Assembly (NCBI GenBank): GCA_963699055.1 | Contig: CAVOTA010000001.1 | Span: 744,001-808,000, forward strand | Direction: 5' to 3' | DNA: 64,000 nucleotides | Source of the DNA: Bog-756 sp963699055 | GTDB taxonomy: Bacteria; Actinomycetota; Acidimicrobiia; Acidimicrobiales; RAAP-2 | Shown here: in pieces, positions 1 through 9,196 of the stretch | How positions within the stretch are numbered: the stretch's first letter is position 1 | Layout: every line of letters starts with the position of its first letter | Notes under the pieces: generated by a model | Told to the model about the DNA's origin: nothing | The model's input: only the letters and a program-made list of their open reading frames with translations | The model's database searches: none | Translations under genes and position numbers: made by a program

Positions 1-189
1 GGTGGAGAAGGAGTAGCCGCGGAGCTTCGCACCTTCGCGTGCCCGGGTGACCAGCACCCACTCCTCACGCTGTTTCGACAGGAACCCGATGTCGAAGCGA
101 GGCTCCCGCTCGGCGCACAGATCGGCCATCTCGGCCAGTTCGGCGTCGCTGATCGACGTGCAATCCTTGGTCTCCACCTGGATGGACAT
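1..189 (-). CDS. Conserved hypothetical protein, N-terminal part only
   Basis: The first 63 codons lie on the minus strand, from an ATG at 189, and the gene runs off the left edge. The protein begins MSIQVETKDCTSISDAELAE and continues with a segment containing FLSKQREEWVLVTRAREG. It resembles a conserved actinobacterial hypothetical protein often met near dnaE, possibly with an acetyltransferase-like fold, but I cannot name a function. An AGGAG lies about 13 bases upstream of the ATG, which is rather far for a Shine-Dalgarno site. Confidence 0.7.
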   Translation of the reverse strand, partial: MSIQVETKDCTSISDAELAEMADLCAEREPRFDIGFLSKQREEWVLVTRAREGAKLRGYSFST

Positions 190-316
190 AGGTCGTTCCG
201 TACTCCTCTATCTCCCTGCGACTGTCCCCCGCACCTGGCCGGCCGTGGCATCCGGGACGTGCCGCCGCAGGGGAGGGGCCTCGTCACGGATCGCTCACGC
301 CAGGAGCCGTTGGACG

Positions 317-322
317 ATTTTA
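317..322 (-). promoter_or_regulatory. Candidate -10 element for the left-edge gene
   Basis: TAAAAT on the minus strand sits in the only AT-rich patch (about 314-332) between dnaE and the left-edge gene. It would give a leader of roughly 120 bases. No convincing -35 is visible. Confidence 0.3.
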
Positions 323-429
323 CGGGATTTTTCAGGGGCCTGTCGTATCGTGCCCCTCGTGACGGCTCCGCGACGCCCTGACCAGGGACGGAGCACCGGG
401 CCGCCGGCCGGCTGACGGCACGGATCGAT

Positions 430-444
430 CTGACGGGCCGTCAG
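430..444. other. Perfect 15-base palindrome over the dnaE stop codon
   Basis: CTGACGGGCCGTCAG has 7-base arms around one base and contains the dnaE stop codon. As a hairpin it would open to a 5-bp stem with a 5-base loop. It could be a weak terminator or a chance palindrome. Confidence 0.25.
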
Positions 445-3400
445 GACTGGATGGCGTGGGGTCCGAGCAGCACCCGCAGCTCACCCATGAGCCCGCGGCT
501 CGAGTCGACGTTGAACTCCGAGGGGAGCCGGAGCACCTTGTCGCCCACGTGGAGGAGCACGGGGGAGTGACCGGGGTGCTCCGACAGGAGGCGCTTGAGA
601 TCGTCCACGGTCCGGTCGGTCAGGGTGCCGAGCGGCAGCGAGATGCGCAGGTCGCGCAGCCCGTCGGCCACCAGTTCGGGCCGTTGGACGTCCATGGCCA
701 CCAGCTTGAGGCGCTCGTCGCGCATGTCCAGGCGGGCCTTGACCACCACGATGGCGTCGTCGTCGAGCAGGGCGCCGTAGTCGGCCATCGTCTTCGGGAA
801 GACGAAGGTCTCGATCGAGGCGTTCAGGTCCTCCAGGACGAAGGTGGCCATGAGGTCGCCCTTCTTGGTGTACCGACGCTGGAGCTCGGTGATCACCCCG
901 CCGACCACCCTGACGCCGCCGCCGTCGTAGCCGGAGGCGGCCATGGCGTCTGGGTCGTAGTCGCGCAGCTCGGCCAGGCTGCAGTCGGTCAGCCGCGACA
1001 GCGAGCCCTCGAGGCCCATGAGCGGGTGGTCGCTGATGTAGAGCCCGAGCATCTCCTTCTCGAAGGCGAGGCGGAGCGACTTGTCGAATTCGGCGTCGGG
1101 GACGGGTAGCCGGGTGTCGGCGAATCCGGTCGTCTGGCCCTCCGCCGGCTCCTCCAGCGTGGCGAAGAGCGACATCACACCGGCGTCGTGCTCGCGTCGA
1201 CGCTCCAGCGTCCGGTCGACGATCTCCTCGAACGTGAGGAAGAGGCCCTGGCGGGCGTGGCCCATCGAGTCGAAGGCGCCGGCCTTGATCAGCGACTCGA
1301 TGGTCCGCTTGTTCAGCACCTGGGGGTCGACCCGCTGGCAGAAGTCGTAGAAGTCGCAGAAGGGGCCGTCGGCCTCGCGCTCGGCCACGATGAGGGCGAC
1401 CAGCGCCTCGCCCACGTTGCGCACGGCGGCCAGGCCGAAGGTGATGGCGCCCGCGCTGTCACCCGAGGTGCCGATGTCGCCCTCGCCGGCGGTGAAGTCC
1501 GGCGTGAACTCGGCCAGCGACCGGTTGACGTCGGGGACGAGCACCTCGATCCCGAGCGAGCGGCACTCGCCCAGGTAGATCGCCGTCTTGTCCTTGTTGT
1601 CCTTGACGGAGGTGAGGAGGCTGGCCAGGTACTCGACCGGGTAGTGGGCCTTGAGCCACGCCGTCTGGTAGGCGATGAAGCCGTAGCCGTAGGAGTGGGA
1701 CTTGTTGAAGGCGTAGTCGGCGAACGGCTCGATGATGTCGAACAGGGCGGTGCCGAGCTCCTCCCCGTACCCCTCGGTGACGCAGCCGGCGACGAACTTC
1801 TCGCGCTCGGCCTGGATGAGGGCACGGATCTTCTTGCCGCACGCCTTGCGCAGATTGTCGGCCTCGGCCAGCGTGTAGCCGGCGAACTTCTGGGCGACCC
1901 GCATGACCGACTCCTGGTAGATCATCAGTCCGTACGTGTCGGCCAGGATGCCCTCGAGATCGGGGTGCGCGTAGGTGACGGGCTGGCGGCCGTTCTTCCG
2001 GTCCGCATAGTCCCTGTGCATGTTGGCGGCCATGGGGCCGGGCCGGTAGAGGGCGACCAGGGCGGCCACGTCGTCGAAGGTGGTGGGGGCCAGCGACCGC
2101 ATGAGCGACCGCATGGGTCCGCCCTCGAGCTGGAAGACGCCCATCGAGTCACCCTTGCGGAGCATGACGAAGGTGTCCTCGTCGTCGAGGGGGATGTTGT
2201 CGATGTCGGGACGGGACCCGGTGGAGACCTCGATGAGGTCGAGCGACCGTTCGATCACCGACAGGTTGCGCAGGCCCAGGAAGTCCATCTTGAGCAGGCC
2301 GAGGTCCTCGACCCCGTGCATCTCGTACTGGGTGACCACGGGGGCGTCGTCCGGGTTGGCGCTGTCCGGCTTGCGCTGGATGGGGACGTATTCGGTCAGG
2401 GGCTGGTCGGTGATGACCACGGCGGCGGCGTGGATCCCGTCGCCCCGGCGCAGGCCCTCGAGTCCCTTCGCCACGTCGATGACCCGTTTGGCCTCGGGGT
2501 CGGTCTCGTACATGGTCCGCAGCTCGCCGGCGAGCTGGAACCCCTCCTCGTAGCCCTCGGTCCTGTCCAGGCAGGCGGCCAGCGGGGTGTCGCGGCCCAT
2601 CAGGAGCGGGGGCATCGCCTTGGCGATCTTGTCCCCGACGATGTAGGGCAGCCCGAGCACCCGCGAGGCGTCGCGGACGGCGGCCCGGGCCTTGATGGTC
2701 GAGAACGTGACGATCTGGGCCACGTGGTCGGACCCGTAGCGCTCCGCCGCGTACTTGATCATGTCGCCCCGGTAGCGCTCGTCGAAGTCCATGTCGATGT
2801 CGGGCATCTGGATGCGGCCCGGGTTGAGGAAGCGCTCGAACAGGAGGTCGTACCTGATCGGGTCCAGGTCGACGATCTGGAGGCAGTAGGCGACGCAGCA
2901 GCCGGCGGCCGAGCCGCGTCCGGGCCCCACCCGGATGCGCTGCGAGCGGGCGAACCGGATGAGGTCCCACACCACGAGGAAGTAAGCGCTGAACCCCATC
3001 GAGGCGATCACCTCGAGCTCGTAGTCGAGCCGCTCCATGACCGCCGCCGGGATCGGCATGCCGTAGCGCTCCTTGGCCCCCTCGATGCTGAGGTGGCGGA
3101 GGTAGTCGGCGGCGCGGACCTCGTAGGTGTCGCCGACGAACTCGTCGGGCACCGGGAACTGCGGGAGGCTCGGCTTGCCGAAGTCGATCTCCACGTTGGC
3201 GCGCTCGGCGATCAGCAGCGTGTTGTCGCACGACTCGGGGAGCTCGCGGAAGAGGTGGCGCATTTCGGCCGCGGACTTGAGGTAGTGCTCCTCGCCCTCG
3301 AACTTGAACCGCTTGGGGTCGTCGATGAGGGCGCCGGTCTGGACGCACAGGAGTGCGTCGTGGGCCACGTGGTCCTCACGGTGGGTGTAGTGGCTGTCGT

Positions 3401-4058
3401 TGGTGGCGAGCAGCGGGGCGCCGATCCGGTGGGCGATCTCGACCAGGGCCGGGTTGGTCTTGTGCTGCTCGGGCAGGCCGTGGTCCTGGATCTCCACGAA
3501 CAGGTTGCCCCTGCCGAAGATGTCCTGCAGCCGGCCGGCCAGCATCTCGGCCTTCACGTGGTCGTCGGCCAACAGCGCCTGGAGGACGACGCCGCCGAGG
3601 CACCCGGTGGTGGCGATGAGCCCCGTGGCGTGGCGTTCGAGCAGCTCCCAGTCGAGTCGGGGCTTGTAGTAGTAGCCCTCGAGATAGGCGGCCGAGGAGA
3701 GCTTCAACAGGTTGCGGTAGCCCTCGTTCGACTCGGCCAGCAGGGTCAGGTGGTAGTAGAGCTTCTCGCCACCGCCGGTGTCGCCCCCGGTGTCGTCGAC
3801 CTTGCCCCGTCGGACGGGGCGCTCGTGGCGGGACTCGGCGGCCATGTACGCCTCGGTGCCGATCACCGGGTTGACGCCGGCGGCGCGGCAGGCGGCGTAG
3901 AAGTCGAGGACGCCGTACATGTTGCCGTGGTCGGTGATGCCCAGCGCCGGCATGCCGTCGTCGACCGCCGCCTGCACCAGGTCCTTCACCCGCGCCGCGC
4001 CGTCCAGCATGGAGAACTCGGTGTGGGTGTGCAGGTGGGTGAACGACCGTTCTGCCAA
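441..4058 (-). CDS. dnaE: DNA polymerase III alpha subunit
   Basis: This is the replicative polymerase catalytic subunit, 1205 residues, normal for DnaE1. The N-terminal PHP domain opens with HLHTHTEFS near residues 8-16. The palm carries the acidic motif PDIDMDFDE near residue 420. A C-terminal OB-fold region begins around residue 1050 (VVGGVITELQRRYTKKGDLM). The only start that keeps the PHP histidines is a TTG at 4058; an AGGAAGG lies about 12 bases upstream, a long spacing. The gene is complete and stands alone between the left-edge hypothetical and the acetyltransferase. Any error-prone dnaE2 copy would lie elsewhere. Confidence 0.97.
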   Translation of the reverse strand: MAERSFTHLHTHTEFSMLDGAARVKDLVQAAVDDGMPALGITDHGNMYGVLDFYAACRAAGVNPVIGTEAYMAAESRHERPVRRGKVDDTGGDTGGGEKLYYHLTLLAESNEGYRNLLKLSSAAYLEGYYYKPRLDWELLERHATGLIATTGCLGGVVLQALLADDHVKAEMLAGRLQDIFGRGNLFVEIQDHGLPEQHKTNPALVEIAHRIGAPLLATNDSHYTHREDHVAHDALLCVQTGALIDDPKRFKFEGEEHYLKSAAEMRHLFRELPESCDNTLLIAERANVEIDFGKPSLPQFPVPDEFVGDTYEVRAADYLRHLSIEGAKERYGMPIPAAVMERLDYELEVIASMGFSAYFLVVWDLIRFARSQRIRVGPGRGSAAGCCVAYCLQIVDLDPIRYDLLFERFLNPGRIQMPDIDMDFDERYRGDMIKYAAERYGSDHVAQIVTFSTIKARAAVRDASRVLGLPYIVGDKIAKAMPPLLMGRDTPLAACLDRTEGYEEGFQLAGELRTMYETDPEAKRVIDVAKGLEGLRRGDGIHAAAVVITDQPLTEYVPIQRKPDSANPDDAPVVTQYEMHGVEDLGLLKMDFLGLRNLSVIERSLDLIEVSTGSRPDIDNIPLDDEDTFVMLRKGDSMGVFQLEGGPMRSLMRSLAPTTFDDVAALVALYRPGPMAANMHRDYADRKNGRQPVTYAHPDLEGILADTYGLMIYQESVMRVAQKFAGYTLAEADNLRKACGKKIRALIQAEREKFVAGCVTEGYGEELGTALFDIIEPFADYAFNKSHSYGYGFIAYQTAWLKAHYPVEYLASLLTSVKDNKDKTAIYLGECRSLGIEVLVPDVNRSLAEFTPDFTAGEGDIGTSGDSAGAITFGLAAVRNVGEALVALIVAEREADGPFCDFYDFCQRVDPQVLNKRTIESLIKAGAFDSMGHARQGLFLTFEEIVDRTLERRREHDAGVMSLFATLEEPAEGQTTGFADTRLPVPDAEFDKSLRLAFEKEMLGLYISDHPLMGLEGSLSRLTDCSLAELRDYDPDAMAASGYDGGGVRVVGGVITELQRRYTKKGDLMATFVLEDLNASIETFVFPKTMADYGALLDDDAIVVVKARLDMRDERLKLVAMDVQRPELVADGLRDLRISLPLGTLTDRTVDDLKRLLSEHPGHSPVLLHVGDKVLRLPSEFNVDSSRGLMGELRVLLGPHAIQS

Positions 4059-4348
4059 CGTCTGCTCGTGCCTTCCTCGGATCGGTCGCCCCGGTCCGGC
4101 GGGACCGCCCCGACCGGCGGTCCACAGCCTGTGGGCGAGTTACAGCGGTGTGATTCCGACGATAGCGCGCCGGTGCCCCGCAGATCCGGGTGGGGCCGCT
4201 GACCTGGACCGCGGCCCGGGACACGGTGCCGGGTGGGCCCGGGGGGCGCACCGGCCGGGTCGCCTGACGGGCCCTGGAGTCCCCGGAGCCGGGGGGTGCC
4301 GTGCCCCGCGGGCCCTGCCGCCGCCGTCCGTGGGGCGGGTCCGGGTGG

Positions 4349-4963
4349 TCAGAGTCCCCGCACCACACGGGCGGGGGTGCCGACGGCGAGCACTCCGGCC
4401 GGCAGGTCGCGGCTGACCACGGCGCCGGCGCCGACCACGCTGTCGTGCCCGATGGTGACACCGGGCAGCACGACCACCCCGCCCCCGAGCCAGACGTTGT
4501 CGCCGAGGGTGATGGGTGAGGCCTGCTCCCACCCGGCCCGTCGGAGGTCGGCCTCCAGGGGGTGGATCGGGGTGAGCAGCTGCACGTTGGGCCCGATCTG
4601 GCAGTCGGCGCCGATGGTGACCGCGGCCACGTCCAGGGCCACCAGCCCGTAGTTCACGAAGGTGCGGTCGCCGATCGAGACGTGGGTCCCGTAGTCGACG
4701 CGGACCGGTGCACGGACGACGACGTCCTCGCCGACCCGGCCGAGCAGTCGCCGCAGGAGGGCGTCCCGGCCGGCGGTGTCGGATGCCGGGCAGGCGTTGT
4801 AGGCCTCCATGCGCGCGAAGGCCTCGGCCTGCTCGGCCACGATGCGGGGGTCGTCGGCCCGGTAGAGGTCGCCGGACAGCATGCGCTCGTAGTCGGTCCG
4901 CCGGTCCCCGGAAGAGGGGTCGGAGCTGCGGGTGGTCCCGGGGTTCTCGTGCACGGCGCCCAT
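4349..4963 (-). CDS. Sugar O-acetyltransferase, maltose acetyltransferase/LacA type
   Basis: The 204-residue protein is predicted to transfer acetyl from acetyl-CoA to a sugar hydroxyl. After a 20-residue tail comes the typical N-terminal segment YERMLSGDLYRADDPRI, followed by left-handed beta-helix hexapeptide repeats (VRVDYGTHVSIGDRTFVNYG and later ITLGDNVWLGGGVVVLPGV). The family's catalytic His is in TPIHPLEAD, near residue 133. The ATG at 4963 follows GAGGGACG. The real substrate is unknown; family members often act on sugars or small polyols. It is transcribed divergently from the GMC oxidoreductase. Confidence 0.88.
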   Translation of the reverse strand: MGAVHENPGTTRSSDPSSGDRRTDYERMLSGDLYRADDPRIVAEQAEAFARMEAYNACPASDTAGRDALLRRLLGRVGEDVVVRAPVRVDYGTHVSIGDRTFVNYGLVALDVAAVTIGADCQIGPNVQLLTPIHPLEADLRRAGWEQASPITLGDNVWLGGGVVVLPGVTIGHDSVVGAGAVVSRDLPAGVLAVGTPARVVRGL

Positions 4964-5060
4964 TGTCGTCCCTCGGTCGGCGCGGTGCCGCCACCGGTCG
5001 ACCGGCCCGGACGGACCACCGTCGCCTGTAAATAGCCGTCGACGGATCTACCCGCTTTCC

Positions 5061-5070
5061 AAACTATGAT
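5061..5070. promoter_or_regulatory. Overlapping divergent -10 elements (acetyltransferase / GMC oxidoreductase)
   Basis: AAACTATGAT reads TATGAT on the plus strand (5065-5070) and TAGTTT on the minus strand (5066-5061), sharing one TA step. It lies in an AT-richer intergenic patch, so chance is a real alternative. Both mRNAs would have leaders of about 90 bases. Confidence 0.4.
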
Positions 5071-5168
5071 TCCGGGCAGATTTCCTCAAATGAAGATACA
5101 GTCGCACCGGCTTCATCCATCGGTGGCCAGGCGGGCGGCCGGTGTCGGCGGACAACGGGAGGGAAGCA

Positions 5169-6773
5169 GTGGCATACGACTACGTGATCGTGGGGGCCGG
5201 TTCGGCGGGGTGTGTCCTCGCCGATCGTCTGACGGAGGATCCGGGCACCTCGGTCCTGCTCGTCGAAGCCGGGGGGCCGGACACGAGCGAGTTCATCCAC
5301 ATGCCGCTCGCCTACGGCGCGCTGTTCCGGACGGACAAGGACTGGGACTACATGACCGGGTTCGAGCCGCAGTGCGACAACCGCCGGATCTATCTGCCGC
5401 GGGGACGGGTGCTCGGGGGCTCCTCGTCACTCAACATGATGGTGTACATGCGGGGCAACCGGATCGACTACGACCAGTGGCGGGAACTGGGGTGCGAGGG
5501 GTGGGGATGGTCCGACCTGCTGCCGTACTTCATGCGGTCCGAGGACAACGAGCGCGGCGCGGACGCGTTCCACGGCGTGGGCGGTCCGCTGCGGGTGAGC
5601 GACGGCCGGTCGCGGAATCCGGTGGCGGCGGACTTCATCGAGGCCGGCCGCGCCTACGGTCTGCCCGTCAACGAGGACTTCAACGGTGAGCACCAGGACG
5701 GCGTCGGCTGGTACCAGGTGACCCAGCGCGACGGCCGTAGGGCGAGCACGGCCGCCACCTATCTGCGCGACGCCGAGGGCCGGCCGAACCTCGACGTCGT
5801 CACGCACGTCCAGGTGCTCCGCGTCCTGTTCGAGGGCACCCGAGCCGTCGGCGTCGCCGGCCTGCGCGCCGGCGCGCCCGTCGAGTACCGGACCGACGGC
5901 GAGGTGATCCTGTCCGCGGGTGGCTACAACTCCCCCCAGCTGCTGATGCTGTCCGGCATCGGACGTGGCGCCGAGCTGGCCGCACTGCAGATCGCCCCGG
6001 TCGCCGAGGTGCCGGGCGTGGGGCTGAACCTCCAGGACCACCCGATCGCCGGAGTCGGCTTCCTGTCCGACCGCGAGGACAGCCTGTTCGGCGCCATGAC
6101 CGAGGACAACGTGGCCCGGTTCGTGGGCGAGGGCCAGGGGCCGTTGACCTCCAACGGCGTGGAGGCGGGCGGCTTCCTCCGCACGCGCACCGACCTCGAC
6201 GCCCCGGACATCCAGATCCACTTCATTCCCGGCATGGTGCTGGAGGAGGGCCTGGTGCCGGGCCGGTCCCACGGGTTCGTGGTCGCCGGCAACGTCACCA
6301 AGGCGGTCAGCCGCGGGTACGTGGCGCTGGTGTCGCCCGACCCGACGGCCAAGCCGCACATCGTGCACAACTACTACGCCGACCCCGGGGACCTTCGATC
6401 CCAGGTGGACGGCCTGCGGATGTGCATGGAGCTGGCCCGGACGGCGCCGTTGGGCGACAGGATCGCGGCGAGCTACCTGGGGCCGGCGTCGGACTCGGAC
6501 GCCGACCTCGAGGCCTACGTACGTGCCAACGCCCAGACCACCTACCACCCGGTGGGCACCTGCAAGATGGGCGTGGACGACCTGGCCGTGGTCGATCCCG
6601 AGCTGCGGGTGCACGGGGTGGATGGCCTGCGGGTGGTCGACGCCTCGGTCATGCCGACGATCCCGAGGGGCAACACCAACGCCCCGACGATCGCCGTGGC
6701 GGAGAAGGCGGCCGACCTCCTGCGGGGCCGGGTGCCCCTCGGGGCGGAGGCGCTCGCCGGGGTCCGGGGATGA
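5169..6773 (+). CDS. GMC-family FAD-dependent oxidoreductase (choline dehydrogenase-like)
   Basis: The 534-residue flavoprotein is predicted to oxidise an alcohol. It has the N-terminal dinucleotide fold YVIVGAGSAGCVLADRL, GMC signature 1 (RGRVLGGSSSLNMMVYMRG, near residue 78), signature 2 (GGYNSPQLLMLSGIG, near 250), and the C-terminal catalytic pair in YHPVGTCKMG (His) and PRGNTNAPT (Asn). I chose the GTG at 5169 because GGGAGGG sits 6 bases upstream and the FAD motif then starts at residue 4; a GTG at 5142 is in frame but has no ribosome site. The alcohol substrate is not evident. It is followed by a small HTH gene. Confidence 0.9.
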   Translation: MAYDYVIVGAGSAGCVLADRLTEDPGTSVLLVEAGGPDTSEFIHMPLAYGALFRTDKDWDYMTGFEPQCDNRRIYLPRGRVLGGSSSLNMMVYMRGNRIDYDQWRELGCEGWGWSDLLPYFMRSEDNERGADAFHGVGGPLRVSDGRSRNPVAADFIEAGRAYGLPVNEDFNGEHQDGVGWYQVTQRDGRRASTAATYLRDAEGRPNLDVVTHVQVLRVLFEGTRAVGVAGLRAGAPVEYRTDGEVILSAGGYNSPQLLMLSGIGRGAELAALQIAPVAEVPGVGLNLQDHPIAGVGFLSDREDSLFGAMTEDNVARFVGEGQGPLTSNGVEAGGFLRTRTDLDAPDIQIHFIPGMVLEEGLVPGRSHGFVVAGNVTKAVSRGYVALVSPDPTAKPHIVHNYYADPGDLRSQVDGLRMCMELARTAPLGDRIAASYLGPASDSDADLEAYVRANAQTTYHPVGTCKMGVDDLAVVDPELRVHGVDGLRVVDASVMPTIPRGNTNAPTIAVAEKAADLLRGRVPLGAEALAGVRG

Positions 6774-6817
6774 TCCCGGCGTCCCGGATGCGAGCGACCT
6801 ATTTCCGGTTGATTCGG

Positions 6818-6823
6818 TAGGAT
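6818..6823 (+). promoter_or_regulatory. -10 element of a predicted leaderless transcript
   Basis: TAGGAT ends 6 bases before the GTG at 6830. The AGGAGG here overlaps the start codon, so it cannot work as a Shine-Dalgarno site, which favours leaderless initiation. Confidence 0.55.
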
Positions 6824-6829
6824 CAGGAG

Positions 6830-7234
6830 GTGACCGAACTCCCGTCGCGGGCGTTGGCCGACCTCGACCACCTCGACGACGCCATCGTGGCGCTCGTCGA
6901 GGCCCTCGCCCGGTACCGTGTCACCTGCGCCACCACCCGGGAGATCGTGGCCGCAGGCGAGCCGGTGGAGACGGCCTTCGCCGCCGCCCGGGACGTCAAC
7001 GCCCGGGGCACGGTGAGCGACGCCATGCTGGGGTTCGAGCGGATCCGCTACCGGTCGCGGCTGTCGCTGGTCGCCCTCAGTCAGCAGGAGGGATTGTCCA
7101 AGCAGCACCTCGGTGAGCTGCTGGACATCTCGCGCCAGCTCGCCAACCGGTGGGTCAGGGAGTCCCGGCCGCTGCTCGACGACGTGGCGGTGGACGCACC
7201 GGTCAACGGAGCGTCGTCGGCCGGACCTTCCTGA
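6830..7234 (+). CDS. Small helix-turn-helix-like protein
   Basis: The 134-residue protein has no name I recognise. Residues about 80-112 (ALSQQEGLSKQHLGELLDIS then RQLANRWVRES) read as a helix-turn-helix: a degenerate first helix, a turn at GLS, and a recognition helix. The N-terminal 60 residues are Ala-rich and helical, and the tail is disordered. It may be a DNA-binding regulator, perhaps of the oxidoreductase 57 bases upstream, but the separate promoter argues against a simple operon. Confidence 0.6.
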   Translation: MTELPSRALADLDHLDDAIVALVEALARYRVTCATTREIVAAGEPVETAFAAARDVNARGTVSDAMLGFERIRYRSRLSLVALSQQEGLSKQHLGELLDISRQLANRWVRESRPLLDDVAVDAPVNGASSAGPS

Positions 7235-7272
7235 CCCGGCACGGCAACGTTCGTGGTGGTGGGAACGGTCAC

Positions 7273-7303
7273 CGCGTCGACCGCACCGGGTGGAGCCGAC
7301 GCG
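7273..7303. terminator. Candidate hairpin between convergent genes
   Basis: CGCGTCG and CGACGCG form 7-base arms around a 17-base loop, between the HTH gene and the convergent phosphoesterase gene. There is no U-tract. Confidence 0.3.
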
Positions 7304-7424
7304 CCGCCACCGGCGCACACCGCGCCGCTCGCCGGGGTCACCGCTGCGGACCGGTCTGTTCCCGTGCTCCGCATCGGTGGCGCCGCCCACGGGTACCGCC
7401 GATCGGAGTGACCCGACACGGTGG

Positions 7425-9005
7425 TCACCGGGAGTCGGACGGAAGACGCTTCACCTGGCCGGGCTCCTGTGCGGGCATCACCTGGACGGCGGGGAGCGGG
7501 TAGGCGGGTTGGTCCTCGGTGATCTCGTCGATGTCACCGACCGTGCAGCCCAGGATCTCGACACCACCCGGCGTGTCGCGCGCGGTCGACGGAAGCGAGG
7601 GGGCGGAGGTGTCGGGCGAGCTGAGCCGTAGGGTGGACGTCAGGTCACCGACCGTCCGTCGGCGCCAGGCCGAGATCGCCGAGCAGCGGATCCCGAAGCG
7701 TTCCTCGAGGAAACGGATCTGCGAGGTGTGGTCGAACACCTGCGACGAGACGTAGCCGCCACGGCTGAAGGGCGACACGACGAGCATCGGGACCCGGAAG
7801 CCCAGACCGAGCGGCCCGGCGATGCCATTGGCGGCGGCCGGGAGGGGGTCGACGGTCACGTACTCCCCGGCGGTTCCCGGCGGTGCCACCGGCGGCGGCA
7901 CGTGGTCGAAGTACCCGTCGTTCTCGTCGTACATCACGAAGAGCACGGTCTTCGACCACACGTCGGCGTTCGAGATCAGCGTGGACAGCACCTGGTCGAT
8001 GAACCACGCGCCGAGCGCCGGAGGGGCCGGAGGGTGCTCGTCGTAGCCCACCGGCGGAATGATCCACGACACCTCCGGCAGGGTCCCCGACCGGACGTCC
8101 TGGGCGAAGTCGCTCGGGAAGGTGGGGAGGAATGCCTTCTTGTGCAGCGACGACGAGGGATCGGAGTACTGGGAGAAGTAGGGCAGGATGGCATCGGAGA
8201 TGGCCATCACCTCCGGACTGTCCACCTGGTAGGCGGCGCCGGGCGGGGAGTACGTCTTCCAGGAGACGCCTGCGTCCTCGAGCAGTTCGGGCACCGTCGT
8301 CCAGTCCACGCTGAATTTCGCCTCGGGCAGCGGGTTGGTGAGGAGTACCGGACCGCCGTGGGTACCCGCCGGGTCGATGGTTCCCGACAACGCCATCAGG
8401 CGGTTCGGGTGGGTCGGACCGAGGATCGAGCAGTGGTAGCCGTCGCAGAGGGTGAAGGCGTCCGCCAGTGCGTAGTGGTACGGCAGGTCGGCGCGGGTGT
8501 AGTAGCCCATGGTCAGCACACCGTCGGCCCGACCCTCGAACGCGGTCGAGGTGTGGGTCTCCACGAAGGCATCCATCGCACCCCCGTTGCGGCACAGGTG
8601 CTGGGCCTGCCAGAAGTGGTTGAGGTCGTGGGTGCACTCGCCGGCACCGGAGGACGCGTCGAGGCGGAAGGGGAGCTGTACGCCCACCGGTGACCGGGTC
8701 GTGTTCGCAGGGAAGGGTTGTGCGAAGGGACCGAGCTGCCCGGGGCGGTGATCGTCGAATCCCCTGACCCCCCGGTAGGTGCCGAAGTAGTGGTCGAAGG
8801 ACCGGTTCTCCTGCATCAGGAAGACGACGTGCTGGACGGCACCGAGGTCCGATCCCGCCGGTGCGGTCGCGGCCGCCTTGTCCACGGTGGCCGACGATCC
8901 ACACGCCGCGGCCAACACGCCGGCCCCGACGGCGAAGGCCCCACCCAGGAATTGCCGACGATCGAACGACCCACCCCCGACATGTTCCGCAGGACCGATG
9001 GCCAT
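7425..9005 (-). CDS. Tat-exported phosphoesterase (phospholipase C / acid phosphatase family)
   Basis: The 526-residue exported lipoprotein belongs to the PF04185 phosphoesterases. The ATG at 9005 has GGAGGGGAG just upstream; a longer in-frame reading lacks one. The N-terminus holds a twin-arginine motif (DRRQFLGG), a hydrophobic stretch and a lipobox ending LAAAC. Family motifs follow: MQENRSFDHYFGTYRG, HPNRLMALSG, FVMYDENDGYFDHVPPP and SPFSRGGYV. It should hydrolyse phosphate esters or phospholipids outside the cytoplasm, anchored to the membrane through the lipobox Cys. The exact substrate cannot be read from the sequence. Confidence 0.9.
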   Translation of the reverse strand: MAIGPAEHVGGGSFDRRQFLGGAFAVGAGVLAAACGSSATVDKAAATAPAGSDLGAVQHVVFLMQENRSFDHYFGTYRGVRGFDDHRPGQLGPFAQPFPANTTRSPVGVQLPFRLDASSGAGECTHDLNHFWQAQHLCRNGGAMDAFVETHTSTAFEGRADGVLTMGYYTRADLPYHYALADAFTLCDGYHCSILGPTHPNRLMALSGTIDPAGTHGGPVLLTNPLPEAKFSVDWTTVPELLEDAGVSWKTYSPPGAAYQVDSPEVMAISDAILPYFSQYSDPSSSLHKKAFLPTFPSDFAQDVRSGTLPEVSWIIPPVGYDEHPPAPPALGAWFIDQVLSTLISNADVWSKTVLFVMYDENDGYFDHVPPPVAPPGTAGEYVTVDPLPAAANGIAGPLGLGFRVPMLVVSPFSRGGYVSSQVFDHTSQIRFLEERFGIRCSAISAWRRRTVGDLTSTLRLSSPDTSAPSLPSTARDTPGGVEILGCTVGDIDEITEDQPAYPLPAVQVMPAQEPGQVKRLPSDSR

Positions 9006-9196
9006 CAGGCTCCCCTCCGATGGATGGCTGCGCCCCCTCCCCGGACCGCAGCTCGTCGAACGACACTCGACACCGTGCACCATAGGTGCCCGCCCGGGGT
9101 GCCGCCGAGGTCACACCACCGATGGCTCCGCCGTCCCACCACGGGGCGGATCGGGACCGGCGACCGGCGTCGTGGCCCCGGTGCCGCTGCGCGGTC

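Noticed and set aside
1188..4202. A 1004-codon open frame on the plus strand across dnaE
   Set aside because: It is antisense to dnaE, whose protein shows full family motifs. The antisense product is a low-complexity Gly/Val/Asp/His mixture typical of GC-rich shadow frames.
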